From an uncultured Porphyromonadaceae bacterium (GTDB lineage: Bacteria; Bacteroidota; Bacteroidia; Bacteroidales; Muribaculaceae), in NCBI GenBank assembly GCA_905193395.1, contig CAJJOO010000019.1, positions 1 to 10,546 on the forward strand: a DNA stretch of 10,546 nt. The letters are read 5' to 3'. Below, in pieces: positions 1 through 6,211 of the stretch. The notes below the pieces were generated by a model. It had not been told where the DNA came from. It saw only the letters and a program-made list of their open reading frames with translations, and did no database searches. The position numbers and the translations under genes were made by a program. Numbering within the stretch: the stretch's first letter is position 1; every line of letters begins with the position of its first letter.

Positions 1-2
1 TC

Positions 3-869
3 GTCCCAGACCGTACGGCGCAGATGCCCGGGATTTCAACCGATAATACCTATAATCCCTTCGACGAGGACCGGGCCGACAAAACGGATTCTCCGGCGGA
101 ATCTCCGGCACCGGCGGCAACTACATGGCAGCCTCCGCACCACGATTATGTGCCGCGCGACTGGGACAGTCTGTACAAATCGTTCACCTCGCGGCGCGAT
201 ACCCCGCTGACGCCCGACGCCGAGGTTCCTCAACCCGAAGTTCCCGATACGGAAGCCGCGGGGCAGCCCGGGCAGCAGTCGCTGTTCGACGAGACTCCGA
301 TTTCCGCGCCGGCCTATCTTTCCGTAGGCGGCCGTTTTCTGGTGGCTCCCGCGCCGCGCGGCATGATGATTATCGAACGCCGCCGCGCGCATATCGCCAT
401 CCTGTTCCATCGCTTCATGAACGAACTGAGCGAGCATCCGCTGGCCTCGCAAAGACTCATTTTCCCCGAAACGCTGACACTGACACCGGACCGCAGCGCC
501 GTCATATCGTCAATAGACCCGCTGCTGCGCCGTCTGGGATTTGATGTTTCGTTTCTGGGCGACTGCACCTGGGCCATCAACGCGGTGCCATCGCTGCCGG
601 GAAACATATCCCCGGGCAACGCCCTTTCCGGACTGGTGAACGACATCCTGGAAACCGGCGAGGTACCGGACGAGAACCTGCTGAAACCGGCGGCGCTTGC
701 ACTTGCACGTTCGGCAGCAATCCGTCCCGGACAGAATCTGTCGGCCGAGGAAGCCGATTCGCTCATAGCGTCGCTGCTTAGTCTCCCCCACCCCGGTTTC
801 ACACCCGACGGCCTTAAAACACTGGAAATCGTCGACACCGAACGCCTGGCGAAACTCTTCGGCTCCTGA
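3..869 (+). CDS. mutL: DNA mismatch repair protein MutL, C-terminal part (5' end outside window)
   Basis: The open frame enters from the left edge, so the ATG at 24 is internal and not the start. MutL links MutS mismatch recognition to downstream strand removal. Only the last ~288 residues are present; the N-terminal GHKL ATPase is missing from the window. Positions 3 to about 300 encode a proline- and acid-rich linker that includes the YNPF motif I associate with Bacteroidetes MutL. From about 315 the C-terminal dimerisation domain follows, with family landmarks such as QRLIFPETL (450-476), the RRLGFDV block near 525-550 and LARSAAIRPGQNLSAEEADS near 700-760. The usual DQHRAH-type motif reads ERRRAH (375-392), and the zinc motif CPHGRP of endonuclease-type MutLs appears as TPDGLK, so nuclease activity is doubtful. 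Identity is secure; the nuclease inference rests on remembered family motifs. Confidence 0.92.
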   Translation, partial: VPDRTAQMPGISTDNTYNPFDEDRADKTDSPAESPAPAATTWQPPHHDYVPRDWDSLYKSFTSRRDTPLTPDAEVPQPEVPDTEAAGQPGQQSLFDETPISAPAYLSVGGRFLVAPAPRGMMIIERRRAHIAILFHRFMNELSEHPLASQRLIFPETLTLTPDRSAVISSIDPLLRRLGFDVSFLGDCTWAINAVPSLPGNISPGNALSGLVNDILETGEVPDENLLKPAALALARSAAIRPGQNLSAEEADSLIASLLSLPHPGFTPDGLKTLEIVDTERLAKLFGS

Positions 870-902
870 CTCCTCCCCTGAACCGCAACCATTTAGCAGT
901 AT

Positions 903-2459
903 ATGAAACTACGCCATGTAATCCTGTCGCTAATTGCCGCAACTACACTCAGCGCGGCGGCAGTTGAAATTACTGCCACCGATGCCGCCACGGCCCTTGA
1001 CGCCCTAGACCGCACACTGCGCGGCCGCGACAGTTTCATCTCGCTGAGACAGGAACGTATCGACATGCTTCTGGACTCAATGCACCGCACCGGCATCACG
1101 GAGCCGCTGCTGCTAAACATCGTGGGCGAATTCACCGGCTTCAACAACGATTCGGCCCTGCACTATCTCGGCATCGGGCTTTCCTCGCCGTCCTGTCCGG
1201 ACAAGACGCCCTTTGCCTTGCGTCAGGCCATGCTTCTGCCGCTTGGCGGTTTTTTCAGTCCTGCCCTCGAGATTTACAACTCCATCGACACCACCGCGCT
1301 GTCGCCGCGGCTAATGTCAATGTACTACGACTGCGGCCGACAGATGTACAGTTACATGTCGGCTTTCGCGGCCCGCGATCCCGAATTCAAGGCCATGTAC
1401 ACACGGTCGGCCCTGGAACGCCAGCGCCGGCTGCTGGAGACACTGCCTCGTGAATCGCTTGAATACAAGTTCAATCTGGGCGAATACTATTTCCTGACCG
1501 GTTCGCCGGGTAAATCCCGCGCCCTGCTTGAAGAAGTGCTGCAAAAGGCTCCGGAAGGCAGTCCCATGCTGGCCCGTGCCGCCCACCATCTCTCGGCAAT
1601 GGCCAAAAGCGAGGGCGACGAGAACGCATATACCTACTATCTGGCTATTTCCGCCCTGGCCGACGTCCGCGCAGCAACCCGAGAGATGGCCTCCTTGCAG
1701 GAACTCGGCAACAACCTATACGAAAAAGGCGAGATACGCCGCGCCTATGCCTACCTTAACGACGCCCTGGCCAGCGCCGTGGAATGTGGCGCCCCACTGC
1801 GAATGATCGAGACCTCACGAATCCTGCCGATCATCGAACGGGCATACAACGAGGAACTGGATTCGTCGCGCCGCACAATCTATGTCATCCTGTTCGTGCT
1901 TGTCGTGGCGGTTGTCGGCCTGATTATCACCATGGTCACGCTCTACAAAAAAATGCGCCACCTGAAAGAACTGCAACAGCGACTCCAGCAGGCCAACCGA
2001 ATCAAGGAGGTATATATCAGCCAGTTCCTGAACCTCTGCTCGATCTACATGGACAAACTGAATCAGTTCTGCAAGATAGTGTCGCGCAAAATCACCGCCG
2101 GGAAGGTCGACGACCTGTACAAACTGACAAAATCCGGCAAATTCGTCGAGGAACAGAGCAAGGAGTTCTATGACGTGTTCGACAATGCTTTCCTGCATCT
2201 TTATCCCGACTTCGTGGAACAGGTCAACATGCTGCTGAAAGACGGCGAAAAAATAAAGTTGAAGGAAGGCGAACTACTCAATACCGACCTTCGGATTCTG
2301 GCTTTCATGCGGCTGGGCATCGAAGAGAGTCCGCGTATCGCCCAGGTGCTTAACTATTCGCTCAACACCATCTACGCCTACCGCAACCGCACCAAGGCTC
2401 GAGCCATAAACAGAGACACGTTCGAGGCAGAAATCATGAAAATCAAGAGCGACAACTGA
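903..2459 (+). CDS. DUF6377 membrane-spanning regulator with TPR-like sensor region
   Basis: This 518-residue protein has the architecture of Bacteroidetes DUF6377 proteins, which are thought to be one-piece signal transducers. Residues 1-19 form a signal peptide (MKLRHVILSLIAATTLSAA). Residues about 20-320 are helical and TPR-like, including YYFLTGSPGKSRALLEEVL, and would lie in the periplasm. A single membrane helix spans about 326-348 (IYVILFVLVVAVVGLIITMV) and is followed by lysines, which places the C-terminus in the cytoplasm. A coiled coil (about 350-375) leads into the conserved block with FLNLCSIYMDKL and FLHLYPDFV. The end (about 460-500) resembles a LuxR-like helix-turn-helix: RIAQVLNYSLNTIYAYRNR at 478-496. 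It begins 33 nt after mutL with no clear promoter between, so it may be read from the mutL transcript. The signal and target genes are unknown. DNA binding is inferred from the C-terminal helix pattern and could be wrong. Confidence 0.85.
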   Translation: MKLRHVILSLIAATTLSAAAVEITATDAATALDALDRTLRGRDSFISLRQERIDMLLDSMHRTGITEPLLLNIVGEFTGFNNDSALHYLGIGLSSPSCPDKTPFALRQAMLLPLGGFFSPALEIYNSIDTTALSPRLMSMYYDCGRQMYSYMSAFAARDPEFKAMYTRSALERQRRLLETLPRESLEYKFNLGEYYFLTGSPGKSRALLEEVLQKAPEGSPMLARAAHHLSAMAKSEGDENAYTYYLAISALADVRAATREMASLQELGNNLYEKGEIRRAYAYLNDALASAVECGAPLRMIETSRILPIIERAYNEELDSSRRTIYVILFVLVVAVVGLIITMVTLYKKMRHLKELQQRLQQANRIKEVYISQFLNLCSIYMDKLNQFCKIVSRKITAGKVDDLYKLTKSGKFVEEQSKEFYDVFDNAFLHLYPDFVEQVNMLLKDGEKIKLKEGELLNTDLRILAFMRLGIEESPRIAQVLNYSLNTIYAYRNRTKARAINRDTFEAEIMKIKSDN

Positions 2460-2543
2460 GCACAAGCAGCAGGAAACGCTATACTCACTGTTATATTATT
2501 CATTTTTTAATTATCGTTACAGTCTCTGGCAGTTAACGTTTTA

Positions 2544-2590
2544 CGTATAATCAAGTGAAATAGCCGCTTATATTCCGCCTTGATTATGTG
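2544..2590. repeat. Dyad symmetry ATAATCAAG...CTTGATTAT upstream of promoter-like box
   Basis: Positions 2547-2555 (ATAATCAAG) and 2579-2587 (CTTGATTAT) are a perfect 9-bp inverted repeat with a 23-bp spacer. Three further pairs outward (C-G plus two G-U) would be allowed in RNA. No T-tract follows on either strand, so it does not look like an intrinsic terminator. The right arm touches the expected -33 area of the TAACTTTG box at 2612, so it could be a binding site for a dimeric regulator. That role is inferred. Confidence 0.5.
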
Positions 2591-2619
2591 AACCAATTGC
2601 AGGAATTGTGCTAACTTTG
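2587..2619 (+). promoter_or_regulatory. Candidate promoter of the intergenic RNA (TAACTTTG box, weak -33)
   Basis: TAACTTTG at 2612-2619 matches the Bacteroidetes -7 consensus TAnnTTTG exactly. The -33 region is poor: only TGTG at 2587-2590 sits near the right distance, where TTG or TTTG is expected. The start of transcription would fall near 2625, which coincides with the 5' strand of the long-range closing stem of the proposed RNA (from 2626). The weak -33 and the neighbouring dyad suggest possible regulation, which is inference. Confidence 0.55.
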
Positions 2620-2625
2620 CATCCA

Positions 2626-2805
2626 CGAAAAAATCATTTCAGTTTTAGGGTTAGTATCGATTGTTTATATCACCGCCGGGTCTTCACACATGACCTGGCG
2701 GAAACAATCAGAAAAAAATGTGTTTTATGTTAGTTATGTAATTGTTTTAAGTCATTAAAACGCAACAGGGAGTCCTCGTGATGAAGGCTCCCTGAATTGT
2801 TTTCG
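2626..2805 (+). ncRNA. Candidate structured small RNA of about 180 nt
   Basis: I do not recognise a named family, but several signals agree. A TAACTTTG box ends 6 nt upstream and an intrinsic terminator closes the 3' end. The two ends can pair: CGAAAA (2626-2631) with TTTTCG (2800-2805), then after a 3-nt bulge CATTTCAG (2635-2642) with CTGAATTG (2792-2799), with one U-U mismatch. Inside are three hairpins. The first is 2659-2709: GATTGTTT with AAACAATC, then CCGCCGGGTC with GACCTGGCGG including one G-U. The second is 2744-2761: GTTTTAA, loop GTCA, TTAAAAC. The third is the terminator stem, 2766-2772 with 2788-2794. Promoter, end-to-end stem and terminator fit a free-standing RNA better than a leader, because the next gene has its own promoter at 2862-2892. 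The size is compatible with 6S RNA or the Bacteroidales-1 motif, but I cannot show homology. Confidence 0.55.
2766..2803 (+). terminator. Intrinsic terminator closing the intergenic RNA
   Basis: CAGGGAG (2766-2772) pairs with CTCCCTG (2788-2794), and one or two more pairs are possible inside (T-G, C-G). TTGTTTT follows at 2797-2803. An upstream AAAAC (2757-2761) can also pair with GTTTT (2799-2803), the A-tract/T-tract pattern of bidirectional terminators. It lies before the promoter at 2862, so it separates upstream transcription from the 2903 gene. Confidence 0.65.
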
Positions 2806-2861
2806 TACCTTTCCGCCGGAGCGCCAGCACGCCTGCGAAATGAACACGCGCGGGCGCGCGG

Positions 2862-2892
2862 TTGTATATATGAAGAATAATTCGTAACTTTG
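2862..2892 (+). promoter_or_regulatory. Bacteroidetes promoter for the TPR/PD40-floA gene run
   Basis: TTG at 2862-2864 and TAACTTTG at 2885-2892 are separated by exactly 20 nt, a very good match to the Bacteroidetes housekeeping consensus. Transcription should begin about 2898-2900, only a few bases before the first ATG (2903) of the next gene. A CG-alternating tract (2847-2860) lies immediately upstream of the -33 element. Confidence 0.75.
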
Positions 2893-2902
2893 AACGTTAA
2901 TT

Positions 2903-4324
2903 ATGAGTATGAATCCCATGCACCGCATTTTCATCCTTTTCACCATGTTGCTGGCAGCGTCCGCGGCACTCTGCGCGCCGATAGACGACGCACGCGCCCT
3001 ATATGCCGAAGGTAAATTCGAGGAGGCCCTTACCAAACTCGAGACCCTGCACCGGCGTTCGCCCCGCAACGGAAATGTCAATTACTGGCTGGCACTGACT
3101 CTGATTGAACTCGACCGCATGCCCGAGGCTGTTCCCTATCTGGAAACGGCCGAATCGCGCGGGGTGGCCGACGCGGCCCTCATCCTGGCCCGCGAAGCCG
3201 CCAAAGATTACGACCCGGCACGCGCCACCAAATATTTCGATTCCTACGAGAACATCATGCGCCGCAACAAGCGCGAGATTCCCGATGACTTCCAGGAGGA
3301 ACGCTCGCGGGTAATCACCATGGAGAATATGCTCTCGCGCGTGGAGCGTGTGGCCGTGATTGACTCGATTGTGGTTGACGCCGACGAGTTTTTCAAAGCC
3401 TACCGCCTGTCGCCCGAGTGCGGGAGGCTGGTAAACGGTGCCACAGCCCGTATAGATGACGTGGAAATGGCATTTATTCCCCAGAACAACACCGAAATAC
3501 TCTACGCGCAGCCCGACAGCGCCGGCGTGTTCCGCCTGATGAGCGCCGATATCCTGGACGACGGTACAATCGACCACCCCACCCCGCTTCCCGGCGAAGA
3601 CCTGGGCGGCGGTGGCAATGCCGAATATCCCTTCCTGATGTCCGACGGACTGACGCTGTATTTCGCCAACGACGGCGAGGGTTCTCTCGGCGGATACGAC
3701 ATTTTTCTGACACGCCGCACCGACGACGGCTACCTGCAGCCCCAGAACATGGGCATGCCCTACAATTCGCCTGACGACGACTACCTGATGGCAATCGACG
3801 AGACCACCGGCGCAGGCTGGTGGGCCACCGACCGCAACCATATCCCCGGAATGGTGACCATCTACATTTTCGTGCCTTCGGAAACCCGTGTGAACGTCGA
3901 ACCCGACTCGCCCGAACTGCTGAGTCTGGCTCGGCTCGACAATATCGCCCTTACCCGCACACCCGGCGCCGACTATTCGCAGGTTCTTGCAAGAATCAAC
4001 GCCGCGGGCGAAACGCCGCAGCGAAGCGAGGAACGCGCCGTCAATTCATTTACACTGCCAATCGGTTCGACTACACGCATTTACACCTCGCTCAGCGACT
4101 TCCGCTCGTCGCAGGCACGCTCACTCATGTCCCAGGCACTGAACCAGCGCGCCCTCGTCAACCGTCTGAGCGAATCGCTCGACGCCCTGCGCGAACGCTA
4201 CCGCAACGGAGACCGTTCCGCCGGCGTGGAAATAATCAATCAGGAGGACCGCCTGACCGAAGCACGCCGCTCCATGGATTCACTCGTCAACCGCGCAATA
4301 TCGGCCGAACTGCACGCCATCTGA
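2903..4324 (+). CDS. Exported TPR and PD40 (WD40-like) beta-propeller protein
   Basis: This 473-residue protein starts with a signal peptide (about residues 6-25, RIFILFTMLLAASAALCA). The cysteine at 24 is not in a good lipobox, since leucine precedes it. Residues about 27-120 form TPR-like helices (ARALYAEGKFEEALTKLETL). Residues about 185-335 carry PD40 propeller repeats like those of PorE- and OmpA-linked envelope proteins: EYPFLMSDGLTLYFANDG at 241-258, GGYDIFLTRR from 263, and NMGMPYNSPDDDYLMAIDE. The C-terminus (about 400-473) is a predicted coiled coil. No OmpA peptidoglycan-binding domain follows, so it is shorter than PorE. The likely place is the periplasm or the inner face of the outer membrane; the function is unknown. 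Three in-frame ATGs (2903, 2909, 2918) are possible starts. With transcription from about 2899, the third would leave a normal leader of ~18 nt and a cleaner signal peptide. Confidence 0.8.
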   Translation: MSMNPMHRIFILFTMLLAASAALCAPIDDARALYAEGKFEEALTKLETLHRRSPRNGNVNYWLALTLIELDRMPEAVPYLETAESRGVADAALILAREAAKDYDPARATKYFDSYENIMRRNKREIPDDFQEERSRVITMENMLSRVERVAVIDSIVVDADEFFKAYRLSPECGRLVNGATARIDDVEMAFIPQNNTEILYAQPDSAGVFRLMSADILDDGTIDHPTPLPGEDLGGGGNAEYPFLMSDGLTLYFANDGEGSLGGYDIFLTRRTDDGYLQPQNMGMPYNSPDDDYLMAIDETTGAGWWATDRNHIPGMVTIYIFVPSETRVNVEPDSPELLSLARLDNIALTRTPGADYSQVLARINAAGETPQRSEERAVNSFTLPIGSTTRIYTSLSDFRSSQARSLMSQALNQRALVNRLSESLDALRERYRNGDRSAGVEIINQEDRLTEARRSMDSLVNRAISAELHAI

Positions 4325-4376
4325 CAGCAGTAATGCATTCTCCGAGAGAACTCTAAAAACCAATCACATATAAACA

Positions 4377-5351
4377 ATGGACACAACATTCATCATCCTC
4401 GCGGTCGCACTATTGGTGCTACTATGCGTATTTTTCTACTACTGCCCGTTTTTCCTGTGGATTTCGGCCCGTGTCAGCGGCGTGAAAATCTCGCTGATTC
4501 AACTTGTGCTGATGCGCATACGCCAGGTACCTGCCTCGGTGATTGTGCGCGCCCTCATCGAAGCCCACAAGGCCGGCCTGTCCGACGTGACCCGCGATGA
4601 CCTCGAGGCCCACTATCTGGCCGGCGGCAATCCCGAGCGTGTGGTCCACGCCCTGGTTTCCGCATCCAAGGCCAACATCCCCCTGGGATTCAAGATGGCA
4701 ACTGCCATTGACCTGGCCGGCCGCGACGTATTCCAGGCCGTGCAGATGAGCGTCAACCCCAAGGTAATCGACACTCCGCCCGTGACTGCCGTGGCAAAAG
4801 ACGGCATCCAGTTGATAGCCAAGGCCCGCGTGACCGTACGCGCCAACATCCGCCAGCTGGTGGGCGGCGCCGGCGAGGATACCGTCCTGGCCCGTGTGGG
4901 CGAGGGCATCGTATCGTCAATCGGTTCGTCTAACTCGCACAAGCAGGTGCTTGAGAACCCCGATTCAATCTCGAAACTCGTTCTCAGCAAGGGGCTTGAC
5001 GCCGGCACCGCCTTCGAGATTCTTTCGATTGACATCGCCGACATCGACATAGGCAAGAACATCGGCGCCGTGCTGCAGATGGACCAGGCCCAGGCCGACA
5101 AGAACATCGCCCAGGCCAAGGCCGAGGAACGCCGCGCAATGGCCATCGCCCGCGAACAGGAAATGAAGGCCCTGGCCCAGGAAGCCCGCGCAAAGGTCAT
5201 AGAAGCCGAGGCCGAACTGCCCCGTGCCATGGCAACAGCCTTCATCAACGGCAATCTCGGCATCATGGACTACTACAAACTGAAAAACGTAGAGGCCGAC
5301 ACCAACATGCGCGTGTCGCTGTCTGAAAACGGCGACGAACCCGTGCGCTGA
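4377..5351 (+). CDS. floA: Flotillin-like protein FloA (UPF0365, YqfA family)
   Basis: The 324-residue product aligns in my memory along its full length with bacterial FloA (B. subtilis FloA is about 331 residues). FloA is a scaffold for functional membrane microdomains. A hydrophobic membrane segment lies at about residues 4-30 and is followed by the SPFH-like core with the family signatures [40 protein letters not shown] and [12 protein letters not shown]. From residue 235 an alanine/glutamate-rich coiled coil ([19 protein letters not shown]) supports oligomerisation. The start at 4377 follows an A-rich stretch, as usual in this phylum. FloA is often encoded next to an NfeD membrane protein; none is present here, and the upstream neighbour is the TPR/PD40 protein 52 nt away. 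I see no separate promoter in that gap, so co-transcription is likely. Confidence 0.93.
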   Translation: MDTTFIILAVALLVLLCVFFYYCPFFLWISARVSGVKISLIQLVLMRIRQVPASVIVRALIEAHKAGLSDVTRDDLEAHYLAGGNPERVVHALVSASKANIPLGFKMATAIDLAGRDVFQAVQMSVNPKVIDTPPVTAVAKDGIQLIAKARVTVRANIRQLVGGAGEDTVLARVGEGIVSSIGSSNSHKQVLENPDSISKLVLSKGLDAGTAFEILSIDIADIDIGKNIGAVLQMDQAQADKNIAQAKAEERRAMAIAREQEMKALAQEARAKVIEAEAELPRAMATAFINGNLGIMDYYKLKNVEADTNMRVSLSENGDEPVR

Positions 5352-5357
5352 ATCTTC

Positions 5358-5380
5358 CGGCCGGCCCCTGCGGGCGGCCG
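5358..5380 (+). other. GC-rich hairpin between floA and the PHP phosphatase gene
   Basis: CGGCCG (5358-5363) pairs with CGGCCG (5375-5380). After one bulged G (5364), CCC (5365-5367) pairs with GGG (5372-5374), leaving a CTGC loop. The stem is very stable but no T-tract follows, so it is not a classical intrinsic terminator. It could be an mRNA 3'-end stabiliser, a processing site or a partial attenuator; the role is not shown by the sequence. Confidence 0.55.
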
Positions 5381-5401
5381 ACATCAACAGTGAAACCAAT
5401 C

Positions 5402-6211
5402 ATGATTGACTTCCGCAGCATAATTTCGTCTACTCATAATTACAATTTCCACACCCACAGCCAGTTTTGCGACGGGCACGACACAATGGAGGCAATAGCC
5501 CGCAGCGCTGCCGCCGCCGGATTTCTCCATCTGGGTTTCTCGCCCCACTCGCCCCTGTCAATTCCCTCGCCTTGCAACATGTCGCGCGACGATATCGCCG
5601 CCTACCGCAGCGAAACCGAGCGTCTGGGTCGGCTCCTTGCCCCCATGCAGGTCTACTGCGGCATGGAAATCGACTATCTGGGTCCGCAGTGGGGTCCGGC
5701 TTCGGACTATTTCCGCGACCTCGGACTTGATTTCGCCATCGGCTCGGTACACTTCATTCCCTCGCCCACCGGCGAATACATCGACATCGACGGACCGGCC
5801 GAACGCTTCCGGCGCAACATGGGGCTGCATTTCCGCAACGACATCCGCTATGTGGTCGAGACCTTCTACGGCCAGTCGCGCGAGATGCTTGCCCGCGGGG
5901 GCTTCGACATCCTGGGCCATCTGGACAAAATCGCCCACAACGCCTCCGACTATCATCCCGGAATCGAGGACGAAGGCTGGTACAGGAAAATTGTGGACGA
6001 ATATCTGACGGAAATCATCAATTCCGGCATCGCCGTCGAAATCAATACAAAGGCCTACGAATCCGCCGGCCGATTCTTCCCTCAGCCGCGCTATTGGCAG
6101 CGTCTTGCCGCGGCCGGCGTCCCCCTGGTTGTCAACAGCGACGCCCACCACGCCGACCGCGTCACCTCGGGACGCGCCGAGGCATTCAGACTGCTCGAAA
6201 CCCTGTTATGA
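5402..6211 (+). CDS. PHP-family phosphatase, histidinol-phosphatase-like
   Basis: This ~269-residue protein matches the PHP phosphoesterase superfamily, histidinol-phosphatase (HisK/HisJ) type, which uses a cluster of divalent metals. Numbering from the ATG at 5402, the metal ligands visible are H17-T-H19 (NFHTHSQFCDG), the PH pair in GFSPHSP, E89 in CGMEIDY, H117 in GSVHF, H173 in GHLDK, and D247/H249 in NSDAHH. The set is complete, so the enzyme should be active. The length is close to B. subtilis HisK. No other histidine gene is near, and many Bacteroidetes have a bifunctional HisB, so the real substrate may be another sugar- or amino-alcohol phosphate. An in-frame GTG at 5390 would add four residues; I prefer the ATG because it has the A-rich lead typical here. 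Its stop overlaps the next start in an ATGA, which suggests translational coupling. Confidence 0.88.
   Translation: MIDFRSIISSTHNYNFHTHSQFCDGHDTMEAIARSAAAAGFLHLGFSPHSPLSIPSPCNMSRDDIAAYRSETERLGRLLAPMQVYCGMEIDYLGPQWGPASDYFRDLGLDFAIGSVHFIPSPTGEYIDIDGPAERFRRNMGLHFRNDIRYVVETFYGQSREMLARGGFDILGHLDKIAHNASDYHPGIEDEGWYRKIVDEYLTEIINSGIAVEINTKAYESAGRFFPQPRYWQRLAAAGVPLVVNSDAHHADRVTSGRAEAFRLLETLL

Noticed and set aside
2486..2524. ACTGT...ACAGT around a T6 run after the DUF6377 gene as a possible terminator
   Set aside because: Only five pairs around an AT-rich loop of nearly 30 nt, and the T-run lies inside the loop rather than after the stem.
2847..2860. CGCGCGGGCGCGCG tract that could form a small hairpin or Z-DNA upstream of the -33 element
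   Set aside because: Short, and expected by chance in a GC-rich genome; nothing else supports a function.
2755..3081. Minus-strand open frame of 108 codons reaching into the intergenic region
   Set aside because: It mostly mirrors the signal peptide and TPR region of the 2903 gene, has no recognisable domain, and the plus-strand signals explain the region better.
2999..3841. Minus-strand open frame of 280 codons opposite the TPR/PD40 gene
   Set aside because: A shadow of the GC-rich plus-strand gene; the translation shows no family features, while the plus strand has a signal peptide, TPR and PD40 repeats.
6094..6207. Upstream in-frame extension of the U32 gene
   Set aside because: It would overlap the conserved end of the PHP gene (including NSDAHH) and precedes the family's normal start LELLAPARD; the ATGA start at 6208 fits better.
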